Shown here piece by piece: positions 42,113 through 52,799 of a stretch of 64,000 bases of DNA. The translations under genes were made by a program, and so were the position numbers. The notes under the pieces were generated by a model. That model was not told the origin of the DNA. It worked only from the letters and a program-made list of their open reading frames with translations, and ran no database searches. How positions within the stretch are numbered: position 1 is the first letter of the stretch; every line of letters starts with the position of its first letter. Source of the DNA: Micromonospora chaiyaphumensis (GTDB taxonomy: Bacteria > Actinomycetota > Actinomycetes > Mycobacteriales > Micromonosporaceae); assembly GCF_900091435.1 (NCBI RefSeq), contig NZ_FMCS01000014.1, positions 1-64,000 of the forward strand. Direction: 5' to 3'.

Positions 42113-42781
42113 TCATCCGTTCGGATGAACTCCGATGGGCGTCAGGGCGAGGTCGGCGACCTTCCGCGACCAAGCCGCCCCGTACGGTCCGACGAGCCCG
42201 ACCCAACGGCCGGCGACGCGTACCTGAACGTCGCCGTCGCCGAGGAAGCCCATCCGGACCAGCCCCTGCACCAGCCGCTGGGGCACCTCGACGGGGGCGT
42301 CGGGCACCGCGTCCGGGGTCACCACCACGGCGACGTGGTCCAGCAAGGCGTCCCGCAGCGCGCGCTGGCCCACCGCCCGGCCCGCCACGCCGTGGGTGGC
42401 CGCCTCGCGCAGCGTCCCGGCCGCCGCGGCGGCGATCCGTCGGACCTCGGTGGCGGGCAGCGCCTCCACGGCCCGGCTGGCCGCCGGCGGCAGCGGCCAG
42501 CGCCACCCGTCGTCCCGGCGCCGGGGCAGCGCGTCGCCGCCCGCCGACAGCTCCGCCAGCAGCTCCCCGGCCGCCACCGTGACGTCGCCCGGCGCCGTGC
42601 CGGGGACGGTCCGGACCACGAGCACGTCCCACGGCAGGCGGGCCCAGAGGGCGGTGCGCCCGGCCCCCGGCACCGGCCGGAGCCGGACCAGGGTGGCCGG
42701 GTCCAGCCGGACCAGGCGGGCCAGGAAGGCGCCCGCGTCGGCCACCCCGTCCAGCCCGTGCCCCGCGGCCGGCGTCGTCAT
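42113..42781 (-). CDS. conserved hypothetical protein
   Basis: A 222-residue protein (MTTPAAGHGLDGVADAGAFL) with an Ala/Arg-rich helical middle and a C-terminal segment VPQRLVQGLVRMGFLGDGDV followed by VRVAGRWVGLVGPYGAAWSR. No transmembrane segment or catalytic motif is recognised. The ATG at 42781 overlaps the stop of the thioesterase gene (ATGA), so the two are translationally coupled and probably functionally linked, but no role can be assigned. Confidence 0.75.
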   Translation of the reverse strand: MTTPAAGHGLDGVADAGAFLARLVRLDPATLVRLRPVPGAGRTALWARLPWDVLVVRTVPGTAPGDVTVAAGELLAELSAGGDALPRRRDDGWRWPLPPAASRAVEALPATEVRRIAAAAAGTLREAATHGVAGRAVGQRALRDALLDHVAVVVTPDAVPDAPVEVPQRLVQGLVRMGFLGDGDVQVRVAGRWVGLVGPYGAAWSRKVADLALTPIGVHPNG

Positions 42782-43213
42782 GCCGGGTGCCCGGGCGCGT
42801 ACCGGAGCAGGAAGGCCCGCTCGTCGGCGGAGATCCGGCGGGGGCGCTGCGCGGCCAGGTCGAACGGGACCAGCACCGAGCGGGCCCGGCTCGCCAGCAC
42901 GTCGCGGTCGTAGAGCTCGTAGGCGACGGTGAACGAGGCCGCCCGGATCTCCTCCACCCAGAGCTCGATCCGGACCGTGGGGGCCGCCTCCGCGGTGGCC
43001 CGGCCCAGCGCGTAGTCGACCGGGCGCAGGTAGTCGACCTCGTGCCGGCGGATGACCACCCCGTCGGCGAACGAGTCGACGCCCCACGCCCGGCCGCCGG
43101 CGAACATCATGGCCACCCGCGCCTCCTCGTAGAGGGTGAGGAAGCGTGAGTTGTTGACGTGGCCGTACGCGTCCAGGTCGGACCAGCGCAGCGTGCAGTC
43201 GTAGACGAACCGG

Positions 43214-43221
<8 letters not shown>
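42778..43221 (-). CDS. acyl-CoA thioesterase (4HBT/YbgC type)
   Basis: A 147-residue hotdog-fold protein. YDCTLRWSDLDAYGHVNNSR is the classic start with the catalytic Asp in WSDLDAYGHVNN, followed by LYEEARVAMMFAGG and VVIRRHEVDYLRPVDYALGR. It hydrolyses short or aromatic acyl-CoA esters. GTG start at 43221 overlapping the 3' end of the ettA-like gene by 8 bp; the three genes from 44890 to 42113 form one operon. Confidence 0.92.
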
Positions 43222-44890
<1,669 letters not shown>

Positions 44891-45198
44891 GGTGCGGGCT
44901 ACCTCCGTCGGTTGCGATCGCGAGCTGGCGGGCGCGGGCGCGGGCCGCGAGGTCCGCCCGCCGCCGCCGGCCGGGGCCGGCCGCGCGCACGCCATCGTCA
45001 ATCCTGACAGGTACGCCCCGCTCCGCCCACATCACCCCGCCCCGGCGCGTGTGGCGGGCCCGGCTGTCGACAAGATCACGAAGGAGGTTCGACCGGCGTG
45101 GGACGGGTAGGGAACTCCGGCACGGGGCAACAGAGGCCGCAGCTACGCTCAGTACGCTCATCGCGGTGGACCCGTCAGCAACCCGGAGGTGGCCGATC
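44891..45198. other. 308-bp divergent intergenic region (ettA / otsA)
   Basis: It holds the promoters for two divergent operons. The ettA-proximal half is a GC-only stretch without clear elements. The otsA-proximal half contains a strong AAGGAGG (45081-45087), a stress-sigma-like pair (45086-45110) and a 34-codon frame that ends in the otsA start (see separate entries). Confidence 0.5.
45086..45110 (+). promoter_or_regulatory. candidate stress-sigma promoter for otsAB
   Basis: GGTTCG (45086-45091) and GGGTAG (45105-45110) are separated by 13 nt, similar to the GTTT-N12/15-GGGTAT consensus of actinobacterial SigB/SigH-type sigma factors. It lies about 90 bp before otsA. Trehalose synthesis is often stress-induced, so the assignment is plausible but weak. 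Confidence 0.3.
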
Positions 45199-45202
45199 GT
45201 GA
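45098..45202 (+). CDS. possible 34-codon leader ORF overlapping the otsA start
   Basis: GTG at 45098, ten bases after AAGGAGG, opens a 34-codon frame that ends with TGA at 45200-45202, overlapping the otsA GTG as GTGA. The arrangement would couple translation to otsA. Against it, third-position GC is only about 65 percent, well below real genes here, and the candidate promoter lies inside it. It may be chance. Confidence 0.2.
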   Translation: MGRVGNSGTGQQRPQLRSVRSSRWTRQQPGGGRS

Positions 45203-46599
45203 CCGTCCGTAGCTCCTTTGTCGTGGTGGCGAACCGACTGCCGGTCGACGAGGTGAGCACACCCGAAGGGCGGCAGTGGCGACGCAGCCCGGGCGGCCTG
45301 GTGACCGCGCTGCACCCGGTCCTCGCCGAGCACCAGGGCACCTGGGTGGGTTGGGCCGGCGGCACGGGCGCCGCCCCCGAGCCCTTCGACCTGGAGGGGA
45401 TCCGGCTGCACCCGGTTCCGCTGAGCGCCGAGGAGCTGGAGCGCTACTACGAGGGGCAGTCCAACGCGACGATCTGGCCGCTCTACCACGACGCGGTCGA
45501 GACTCCGGCGTACAAGCGGCGCTGGCGCGAGGCGTACCGCCTGGTGAACGCCCGGTTCGCGGAGGCCGCGGCGGACGTCGCGGCCGAGGGCGCCACGGTC
45601 TGGGTGCAGGACTACCAGCTCCAGCTGGTGCCGGCCATGCTCCGCGAGTTGCGGCCGGACCTGCGGATCGGGTTCTTCCTGCACATCCCGTTCCCGCCGA
45701 TCGAGCTGTTCATGCAGATGCCGTTCCGCACCGAGATCCTGCGCGGGCTGCTCGGCGCCGACCTGGTCGGCTTCCAGCAGCGGCTGGCGGCGCAGAACTT
45801 CGTCCGGCTGGCCCGGCACCTGCTCGGCCTCCGCTACGAGGGGCAGATGATCCAGGTCGACGGCCGGCAGGTGAAGGCCGGCGCCTTCCCCATCTCGATC
45901 GACACCCGGGAGATGGAGCGGCTGGCCGAGGACCCGGCGATCCAGGCCCGGGCCAAGCAGATCCGCGAGGAGCTGGGCAACCCGAAGACGATCATCCTGG
46001 GCGTCGACCGGCTCGACTACACCAAGGGCATCGAGCTCCGGCTGAAGGCCTTCCGCGAACTCCTCGCTGACGGAAAGTTGACAGTCCCCGACGCGGTTAT
46101 GGTGCAGGTCGCCACGCCGAGCCGCGAGCGCGTGGAGCACTACCAGGCACTTCGGGTGAAGGTGGAACGCGAGGTCGGCCGGATTAATGGCGAATTCGGA
46201 CGGGTCGGCGTGCCGGCGGTGCATTATCTGCATCAGTCGTACAGTCGCTCCGAACTGGCCGCGATGTACGTCGCGGCCGACGTGATGATGGTGACCCCGC
46301 TGCGAGACGGAATGAATCTGGTGGCCAAGGAGTACGTCGCATCGCGCGCCGACCAGGGCGGCGCGCTCGTGCTCAGTGAGTTCGCCGGCGCCGCCACCGA
46401 GCTGCGCCAGGCGTTCCTGTGCAACCCGCACGACCCCGACGCGGTCAAGGACGCGCTGCTGCGCGCCGTGCACGTCGAGAAACCCGAGGCCCGCCGCCGG
46501 ATGCGGATAATGCAACGCCACCTGCGCAGCCACGACGTCGGCCACTGGGCCAAGTCCTTCCTGACCGAACTCGGCGTGCCCGATGCGGAGGCGGCGTGA
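45199..46599 (+). CDS. otsA: trehalose-6-phosphate synthase
   Basis: A 466-residue GT20 glycosyltransferase making trehalose 6-phosphate from UDP- or GDP-glucose and glucose 6-phosphate. The N-terminal VVVANRLPVDEVSTPEGRQW, substrate motif VWVQDYQLQLVPAMLRELRP, HIPFPPIELF, VDRLDYTKGIELRLKAF and PLRDGMNLVAKEYVA are all present. GTG at 45199 has GGAGGT eight bases upstream. Its stop overlaps the start of the otsB fusion (GTGA). Confidence 0.96.
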   Translation: MTVRSSFVVVANRLPVDEVSTPEGRQWRRSPGGLVTALHPVLAEHQGTWVGWAGGTGAAPEPFDLEGIRLHPVPLSAEELERYYEGQSNATIWPLYHDAVETPAYKRRWREAYRLVNARFAEAAADVAAEGATVWVQDYQLQLVPAMLRELRPDLRIGFFLHIPFPPIELFMQMPFRTEILRGLLGADLVGFQQRLAAQNFVRLARHLLGLRYEGQMIQVDGRQVKAGAFPISIDTREMERLAEDPAIQARAKQIREELGNPKTIILGVDRLDYTKGIELRLKAFRELLADGKLTVPDAVMVQVATPSRERVEHYQALRVKVEREVGRINGEFGRVGVPAVHYLHQSYSRSELAAMYVAADVMMVTPLRDGMNLVAKEYVASRADQGGALVLSEFAGAATELRQAFLCNPHDPDAVKDALLRAVHVEKPEARRRMRIMQRHLRSHDVGHWAKSFLTELGVPDAEAA

Positions 46600-49196
46600 G
46601 TTCTCCTGCCACCACCACTCCGTCCGGCGGAGTGATGGATCCCGAGCTGCGTGCCGCCATCGGCCGGATCGCCCGGGTCCCCCAGCTCCTGGTCGCCTGC
46701 GACTACGACGGCACCCTCGCGCCGATCGTCGAGGACCCGAGCAAGGCCGTGCCGCTGCCCGAGTCGGTCGCCGCGGTCCGCGCCCTCGCGTCCCTGCCGC
46801 AGACCAGCGTCGCGGTGGTCTCCGGCCGCGCGCTCCGCGACCTGGCCACGCTGTCCCGGCTGCCCAGCGAGGTGCACCTGGTCGGCAGCCACGGCTCCGA
46901 GTTCGACATCGGCTTCGTCGAGCGGCTCACCCCGGAGCTGATCGCGGTCCGGCACCGGCTCCGCAACGAGCTGCGCGAGATCGCCGCGGCCCACCCGGGC
47001 GTACGCCTGGAGCGCAAGCCGGCCAGCGTCGCCGTGCACACCCGCGGGGTCGACCCGCAGATCGCGGCCGCGGCCATCGAGGCCGTCCGCAGCGGCCCCG
47101 CCACCTGGGAGGACGTGACCGTCACCCAGGGCAAGGAGGTCATCGAGCTGTCGGTGGTGGCGACCCACAAGGGCACCGCGGTCGACCAGCTCCGGACCCA
47201 GCTCGCGGCCAGCGCGGTGCTGTTCATCGGCGACGACGTCACCGACGAGAACGCCTTCGGCAACCTGCACGGGCCCGACGTCGGCATCAAGATCGGCCCG
47301 GGTGACACCCAGGCCGACTACCGGGTGGCCGAGCCGATCGAGGCGGCCCGGGCGCTGGGCCTGCTGCTGGAGACCCGGCGGCACTGGCTGTTCGGCGAGC
47401 GGGCGGTGCCGATCGAGCGGCACTCGATGCTGGCCAACGGCCGCACGGTCGCGCTCGTCACGCCCGAGGCCAAGATCACCTGGCTGTGCCACCCGAAGCC
47501 GGACTCGGCGGCGATCTTCGCCGACCTGGTCGGCGGCAGCCCGGCCGGGCACTTCACCGTCGGCCCGCAGCGCGGTGGCATCCCGCTGGGCCAGCGCTAC
47601 CGCAGCAACACCATGACGGTGGAGACCCGCTGGTCCGGCCTGACCGTGACCGACTGGCTGGACCTGCCGGCCAGGGAGACGACGCCGGACGGCCCGGCGA
47701 TCGTCACCGGCGACTCGACCCTGGTCCGGGTGCTCAGCGGCACCGGGCGGGCCCGGATCGAGTTCGCCCCGCGGCCCGAGTTCGGTCAGGTCGCCGTGCA
47801 GCTCCAACCGCTGGACGACGGGCTGCTGGTGCTCGGTTCCAACGAGCCGGTGGCCCTCTACTCGCCGGGCGTCGAGTGGGAGGTCACCAGCGACGCCGGC
47901 TACGAGACCGCCAAGGCCGTGGTGGACCTGTCGGCCGCCGGCGGCCAGGTGGTGCTGGAGCTGCGCTTCGGCACGCAGAGCCTCGAACACCACCGGGTGC
48001 CGGTCCACGAGCGGCAGGCCGCCGCCGAGCAGCCCTGGAAGGACTGGGTGGCCTCGCTGCGGCTGCCCGCCACCGCCCGGGACCTGGTGGCCCGCAGCGC
48101 GCTCACCCTGCGCGGGCTCTGCCACGAGCCGACCGGCTCGATCCTCGCCGCGGCGACCACCTCGCTCCCCGAGGAGCTGGGCGGCGTCCGCAACTGGGAC
48201 TACCGCTACTGCTGGCTGCGGGACGCGGCCATGACCGCCCGCGCGCTGGTCGACCTCGGCTCCACCGAGGAGGCCGAGGGCCTGCTGCGCTGGGTCGACG
48301 GCGTCATCGACCGCACCGGCGGGCACCCGGAACGGCTGCACCCGCTGTACACGGTCGACGGCTACGAGCTGGGCGCCGAGGCGGTCATCGACACCCTGCC
48401 CGGCTACGCCGGCTCCCGGCCGGTCCGGGTCGGCAACCTCGCCAACCACCAGCTCCAGCTCGACGTCTTCGGCCCGGTCGCCGACCTGATCGCCGCGGTG
48501 GCCGACGCCCGGGGCTCGGTGCGCGACGACGAGTGGCGGGTGCTGGAGAACATGGTCGAGGCGGTCCGCCGCCGCTGGCACGAGCCCGACCACGGCATCT
48601 GGGAGGCCCGTCTCCCGCCCCGGCACCACGTCTTCTCCAAGGTCATGCTCTGGATGACCGTCGACCGGGCGCTGCACGTGGTGCGGCAGCACGGCGGCGA
48701 GGACCGGCCGGAGTGGGTCGAGCTGCGCGACCGGATCGCCGACAACGTGCTGGAGCACGGCTGGCACCCGGAGGCCGAGGCCTACAGCGTCGCCTACGGC
48801 TACGAGGAGATGGACGCCTCGTCGCTCTGGATCGGCATCTCGGGGCTGCTCGCCGGGGACGACCCGCGCTTCCTGTCCACGGTGCTGAAGATCGAGGCGG
48901 AGCTGCGCAGCGGCCCGGTCGTCTACCGGTACCACTGGGACGACGGCCTGCCCGGCCGGGAGGGCGGCTTCCACATCTGCACGGCGTGGCTGATCGAGGC
49001 GTACCTGCGCACCGGCCGGCGCACCGACGCCGAGGAGCTGTTCGCCCAGATGGTCGACACGGCCGGGCCGACCGGGCTGCTCCCCGAGCAGTACGACCCG
49101 CTCGCCGAGCGCGGGCTGGGCAACCACCCGCAGGCCTACAGCCACCTCGGGCTGATCCGCTGCGCCCTCATGCTGGACAACATGCTCAAGCAGTGA
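46596..49196 (+). CDS. otsB: trehalose-6-phosphate phosphatase fused to GH15 glucanase/trehalase-like domain
   Basis: An 866-residue bifunctional protein. Residues about 30-260 are the HAD phosphatase OtsB: nucleophile motif D36-Y-D38-G-T, VVSGRALRDL and the Mg-binding GDDVTDENAF. Residues about 270-866 are a GH15 domain: NWDYRYCWLRDAAMTARALV, YGYEEMDASSLWIGISGLLA with the putative catalytic Glu, and LLPEQYDPLAERGLGNHPQA with the second Glu, resembling mycobacterial GH15 trehalases. GTG at 46596, with GGAGG four bases upstream, is coupled to otsA. It could make trehalose and also process an alpha-glucan or trehalose. Confidence 0.93.
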   Translation: MSSPATTTPSGGVMDPELRAAIGRIARVPQLLVACDYDGTLAPIVEDPSKAVPLPESVAAVRALASLPQTSVAVVSGRALRDLATLSRLPSEVHLVGSHGSEFDIGFVERLTPELIAVRHRLRNELREIAAAHPGVRLERKPASVAVHTRGVDPQIAAAAIEAVRSGPATWEDVTVTQGKEVIELSVVATHKGTAVDQLRTQLAASAVLFIGDDVTDENAFGNLHGPDVGIKIGPGDTQADYRVAEPIEAARALGLLLETRRHWLFGERAVPIERHSMLANGRTVALVTPEAKITWLCHPKPDSAAIFADLVGGSPAGHFTVGPQRGGIPLGQRYRSNTMTVETRWSGLTVTDWLDLPARETTPDGPAIVTGDSTLVRVLSGTGRARIEFAPRPEFGQVAVQLQPLDDGLLVLGSNEPVALYSPGVEWEVTSDAGYETAKAVVDLSAAGGQVVLELRFGTQSLEHHRVPVHERQAAAEQPWKDWVASLRLPATARDLVARSALTLRGLCHEPTGSILAAATTSLPEELGGVRNWDYRYCWLRDAAMTARALVDLGSTEEAEGLLRWVDGVIDRTGGHPERLHPLYTVDGYELGAEAVIDTLPGYAGSRPVRVGNLANHQLQLDVFGPVADLIAAVADARGSVRDDEWRVLENMVEAVRRRWHEPDHGIWEARLPPRHHVFSKVMLWMTVDRALHVVRQHGGEDRPEWVELRDRIADNVLEHGWHPEAEAYSVAYGYEEMDASSLWIGISGLLAGDDPRFLSTVLKIEAELRSGPVVYRYHWDDGLPGREGGFHICTAWLIEAYLRTGRRTDAEELFAQMVDTAGPTGLLPEQYDPLAERGLGNHPQAYSHLGLIRCALMLDNMLKQ

Positions 49197-49214
49197 CCTG
49201 AGCGGCGGCACGAC

Positions 49215-49246
49215 GGCGGCCCGGGAGCGGTTGGTCCCGGGCCGCC
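49215..49246. terminator. terminator between converging otsB fusion and cysG
   Basis: Perfect 12-bp stem GGCGGCCCGGGA / TCCCGGGCCGCC with an 8-nt loop, 18 bp after the otsB stop and 15 bp before the end of the convergent cysG-like gene. Confidence 0.75.
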
Positions 49247-49260
49247 TGCCTGCTCGGGGT

Positions 49261-50529
49261 TCAGGTGTCGAGCGCCCCGACCACGTCCCCGATCACGACG
49301 ATGGCCGGTGGGCGGAGGCCGGCGGCCGCGACGTCGTCGGCAACCGTGCCCAGGGTCGAGCGGAGGGTCCGCTGGCCGCTGGTGGTGCCCTCCTGGATCA
49401 CCGCGGCCGGCGTCCGCGCGGGCCGGCCGTGCGCCACGAGGGTGGCACTGATCGCCGCGAGGTTCTTCAGGCCCATGAGGATCACCAGGGTGCCGCGCAG
49501 GCCCGCCAGGGACTCCCACCGGACCAGCGAGGCCGGCGAGTCGGGCGCCACGTGCCCGGAGACCACGGTGAACTCGTGTGCCACCGCCCGGTGGGTGACC
49601 GGCACCCCGGCCGCCGCGGGCACCGAGATCGCGCTGGTCACCCCGGGCACCACGGTCACCGGGACGCCCGCCTCGGCACAGGCCAGCAGCTCCTCGCCGC
49701 CCCGGCCGAAGACGTACGGGTCGCCGCCCTTGAGGCGGACCACCACCTTCCCGGCGCGGGCGCGGTCCACCAGGATCCGGTTGATCTCCTCCTGGGCCCG
49801 CGACGGCCCGTACGGGATCTTGGAGGCGTCGACCAGCTCGACGTCCGGCCGCAGCTCGTCGAGGAGCAGCCCGGGGACGAGCCGGTCGGCGACCACCACG
49901 TCCGCCTCGGTGAGCAGCCGCCAGCCCTTCACGGTGATCAGCTCGGGGTCGCCCGGTCCCGCGCCCACCAGCGCCACCCGGCCCACCTGCGCGGCGTCGG
50001 TGTCGGACTCGCCGGGAGCCGGCACGCTCGGCCGTCCCGGCACGGCACCGCCGGCCTCCGCGTTCGGCTGTCCGGCGCGGGCGGCCAGCAGGTCGCGCAC
50101 CGCGTCCCGCACGCTCATCGCGCGGCGGGGGTCGCCGCCGCCCAGCACGGCGACCGTCACCGGGCCGTGCCGGGTCACCGCCGGGGTCCACGCCGTCGCG
50201 GCCGCCCGGTCGTCGGCGCGGACGCAGAAGATGCGCCGCTCGGCGGCGGCGGCGCTGACCGCGGCCGCGGCCGCCCGGTCGTCCACGGCCACCTGGACCA
50301 GCCAGGCGCCGTCCAGGTCGTCGGGCACGAACCGGCGCGGCTCCCAGTGCAGCCGGCCGGCGTCCACGTGCGCCCGCAGCGCCGGGGTCAACTCCGGCGC
50401 CACCAGCAGGACGTCCGCGCCGGCGTCGAGCAGCGCCGGCACCCGCCGGGTGGCCACCGCTCCCCCGCCGACCACGACCACCCGCCGGCCGGCCAGCCGC
50501 AACCCCAGCGGGTACGGGTTGCCGGTCAC
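49261..50529 (-). CDS. cysG: bifunctional precorrin-2 dehydrogenase / uroporphyrinogen-III C-methyltransferase
   Basis: A 422-residue fusion. Residues about 1-150 are the NAD-binding dehydrogenase/ferrochelatase part (LAGRRVVVVGGGAVATRRVP). Residues about 175-422 are SUMT: RVALVGAGPGDPELITVKGW, VVVADRLVP, VVRLKGGDPYVFGRGGEELL and VVPGVTSAISVPAAAGVPVT. It makes precorrin-2 and sirohydrochlorin/sirohaem, the entry to both sirohaem and cobalamin. GTG at 50529 overlaps the cobT stop (GTGA). Confidence 0.94.
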   Translation of the reverse strand: MTGNPYPLGLRLAGRRVVVVGGGAVATRRVPALLDAGADVLLVAPELTPALRAHVDAGRLHWEPRRFVPDDLDGAWLVQVAVDDRAAAAAVSAAAAERRIFCVRADDRAAATAWTPAVTRHGPVTVAVLGGGDPRRAMSVRDAVRDLLAARAGQPNAEAGGAVPGRPSVPAPGESDTDAAQVGRVALVGAGPGDPELITVKGWRLLTEADVVVADRLVPGLLLDELRPDVELVDASKIPYGPSRAQEEINRILVDRARAGKVVVRLKGGDPYVFGRGGEELLACAEAGVPVTVVPGVTSAISVPAAAGVPVTHRAVAHEFTVVSGHVAPDSPASLVRWESLAGLRGTLVILMGLKNLAAISATLVAHGRPARTPAAVIQEGTTSGQRTLRSTLGTVADDVAAAGLRPPAIVVIGDVVGALDT

Positions 50530-51599
50530 TTCTCGGCCACTCCCGCCGAGTCGAAGGTGGCGACCTCGTGCAGCACCCGGACGGCGCCGGTGACGACGGG
50601 GAGCGCGAGCAGCGCGCCGGTGCCCTCGCCGAGCCGCAGCCCGAGGTCGATGAGCGGGTCCAGGCCGAGGTGCCGCAGCGCCGCCGTGGCGCCCGGCTCG
50701 GCCGAGCGGTGCCCGGCGACCATGGCACCGACCGCGTCCGGCGCGAACGCGGCGGCCGCCAGTGCGGCGCTGACCGCGATGACGCCGTCCAGCAGCACGG
50801 GCACGCGGCGCGCCGCGGCGCCGAGGACCAGCCCGGCCAGCGCGGCGTGCTCCAGGCCGCCGACCGAGGCGAGCACCCCCAGCGGGTCGGCCGGGTCGGG
50901 GGCGTGCCGGTCCAGCGCGGCCCGCACCACGCCGACCTTGCGGTCGTACGTCTCGTCGTCCACGCCGGTGCCCCGCCCGGTCGCCGCCGCCGGGTCGACC
51001 CCGGTGAACGCGGCGATCAGCGCGGCGGCCGGGGTGGTGTTGCCGATGCCCATGTCGCCGGTGAGCAGGATGCCCGCCCCGGCGTCGACCAGGTCCCCGG
51101 CCACCCGGATGCCGGTCTCCACCGCCGCGCGGGCCTCGTCGCGGGTGAGCGCGGCGGTGACCGTCAGGTCCCGGGTGCCGGGACGCACGTTCGCGGCGAC
51201 CAGGCGCGGGCCGGCCGGGTCGGCGGTGGGGTCGACCGGCAGCGGGGTGGCCACGCCGACGTCCACCACGGTGACCGAGGCGCCGGCCTGCCGGGCGAAC
51301 GCGTTGACCACCGCGCCGCCGGCCAGGAAGTTGCCGATCATCTGGGCGGTGACCTCCTGCGGCCACGGGGTGACGCCCTGGGCGTGCACGCCGTGGTCGC
51401 CTGCGAAGATCGCCACCGCGGCCCGCTCGGGCAGCGGCGGCGGGCAGGTCCCGGCCAGGCCGGCGAGGCGTACGGACAGCGGTTCCAGGGCGCCCAGCGA
51501 ACCGGCGGGCTTGGTGAGCCGGCCCTGGAGTTCGCGGGCCGCCGCCATGGCGGCCTCGTCGAGCGGGCGGATCGCCGCGAGGGTGGACTCCAGCATCAT
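50526..51599 (-). CDS. cobT: nicotinate-nucleotide-dimethylbenzimidazole phosphoribosyltransferase
   Basis: A 357-residue CobT that activates the lower cobalamin ligand by transferring phosphoribose from nicotinate mononucleotide. Signatures include LTKPAGSLGALEPLSVRLAG, VAIFAGDHGVHAQGVTPWPQ, LLTGDMGIGNTTPAAALIAA and the catalytic Glu region LRLGEGTGALLALPVV. ATGA overlap with the upstream cobC-like gene and GTGA overlap with cysG: a tightly coupled three-gene unit. Confidence 0.95.
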   Translation of the reverse strand: MMLESTLAAIRPLDEAAMAAARELQGRLTKPAGSLGALEPLSVRLAGLAGTCPPPLPERAAVAIFAGDHGVHAQGVTPWPQEVTAQMIGNFLAGGAVVNAFARQAGASVTVVDVGVATPLPVDPTADPAGPRLVAANVRPGTRDLTVTAALTRDEARAAVETGIRVAGDLVDAGAGILLTGDMGIGNTTPAAALIAAFTGVDPAAATGRGTGVDDETYDRKVGVVRAALDRHAPDPADPLGVLASVGGLEHAALAGLVLGAAARRVPVLLDGVIAVSAALAAAAFAPDAVGAMVAGHRSAEPGATAALRHLGLDPLIDLGLRLGEGTGALLALPVVTGAVRVLHEVATFDSAGVAEK

Positions 51600-52678
51600 G
51601 CCTCCAGGATCTCCGCCAGCACGTCGGTGAAGGCGTCGGTCGTCGCCGGATCGCGCACCGCGATCCGCAGCCAGTCCGGGCCCAGCCCGGGGAACGTGTC
51701 GCCGCGGCGGACCGCCCAGCCGCGCTCGCGCAGCCGCTCCCGCACCGCGGCGGCGCCGGGCAGGTGTACCAGGACGAAGGCGCTGGCGGGACGGCCGGCG
51801 ACGCGTACCCCGGGCAGGCCGGACAGGCGGGTCACCAGGTGGTCGCGGTCGGCGGCGAGCCCGGCGGCGATGGCGCGCTCGGCCGCCACGGCGGCCGGGG
51901 ACGCGCAGGCGGCGGCGGCGGCCAGCGCCGGTGTGGAGACGGCCCAGAGCGGCTGGGCGGCGGCGAGCCGGGCGAGCAGCGGCGGTTCGCCGAGCAGGTA
52001 GCCGATCCGCAGCCCGGCCAGCCCCCAGGTCTTGGTGAGGCTGCGGACCACCAGAAGGCCGGGCAGGTCACGGCGGGCGGCGAGCGACTCGGGCTCGCCC
52101 TCGACGCCGGGGGCCGCGGTGGTGTCGGCGAACGCCTCGTCGACCACCAGCACCCGGCCGGGGCGGGCCAGCGCGGCGACCGCCTCGGCGGGGTGCAGCA
52201 CCGAGGTGGGGTTGGTGGGGTTGCCGAGCAGCACCAGGTCGGCGTCGGCGGGCACCCGGGCCGGGTCCAGCCGGAAGTCGTCGCCCGCGTCGAGCAGCAC
52301 CCGCTCGACGGTGTGGCCGGCGGCCCGCAGGGCGGCCTCCGGCTCGGTGAACTGCGGGTGCACCACCACCGGCCGCCGGGCCTCGCGCAACGCCCGGGCG
52401 ATCAGCACGAAGCCCTCGGCGGCGCCCGCCGTGAGGAGTACCTCTTCCGGGGTACGCCCGTGCCGGGCGGCCACGGCGGCCCGGGCCGGCCCGGGATCGG
52501 GGTACGCGGCCAGCCCGCCGAGCGCCGTGACCAGCGGGTCGGCCAGCCAGTCCGGCATCGGGGCGCGGCGGACGTTGACCGCGAGGTCGACCAGACCGGG
52601 TGTGGCCTCGGCATCTCCGTGGTGGCCGAGGTCGGGCTCGTCCGCCGGAGCGGCGGTCCCGATCAGCTGAGCACGCAT
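51596..52678 (-). CDS. cobC: PLP-dependent cobalamin biosynthesis protein CobC/CobD (Rv2231c-like)
   Basis: A 360-residue class I/II aminotransferase-fold protein. The motif VVVHPQFTEPEAALRAAGHT, LLGNPTNPTSVLHPAEAVAA, VDEAFAD and the PLP-lysine segment VVRSLTKTWGLAGLRIGYLL are clear. The family supplies aminopropanol phosphate by decarboxylating threonine phosphate for the cobalamin nucleotide loop. ATG at 52678. It is divergent from the penicillin-binding protein with about 130 bp between starts. No cobalamin riboswitch is visible upstream. Confidence 0.9.
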   Translation of the reverse strand: MRAQLIGTAAPADEPDLGHHGDAEATPGLVDLAVNVRRAPMPDWLADPLVTALGGLAAYPDPGPARAAVAARHGRTPEEVLLTAGAAEGFVLIARALREARRPVVVHPQFTEPEAALRAAGHTVERVLLDAGDDFRLDPARVPADADLVLLGNPTNPTSVLHPAEAVAALARPGRVLVVDEAFADTTAAPGVEGEPESLAARRDLPGLLVVRSLTKTWGLAGLRIGYLLGEPPLLARLAAAQPLWAVSTPALAAAAACASPAAVAAERAIAAGLAADRDHLVTRLSGLPGVRVAGRPASAFVLVHLPGAAAVRERLRERGWAVRRGDTFPGLGPDWLRIAVRDPATTDAFTDVLAEILEA

Positions 52679-52777
52679 GTCCGCGATCCTGCCGGGAAGC
52701 CGCCGCCCGGGACAGCGGATCCCGGCGTGGGCCGCGTCACCACCGCTGAACCCCCTCGCCCGTTTATGAATTCTTCT

Positions 52778-52796
52778 CATTTCCGAATCGGAAATG
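52778..52796. promoter_or_regulatory. 19-bp palindromic operator-like site between cobC and the PBP gene
   Basis: CATTTCCGA-A-TCGGAAATG is a perfect palindrome about a central A in the only AT-rich patch of this region. It lies 16 bp before the penicillin-binding protein start and would sit between the -35 and -10 of the proposed promoter, so a bound regulator would block transcription. Confidence 0.6.
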
Positions 52797-52799
52797 TCA

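Noticed and set aside
46233..49211. A 992-codon open frame antisense to the otsA/otsB-GH15 region
   Set aside because: High-GC genomes give long antisense frames with His/Arg/Gly/Val-rich nonsense protein. The plus-strand proteins have clear motifs and this one has none.
52679..52777. Possible cobalamin riboswitch upstream of cobC
   Set aside because: The conserved B12-box-like text (GCCACTG) and the paired helices were not found in the short leader.
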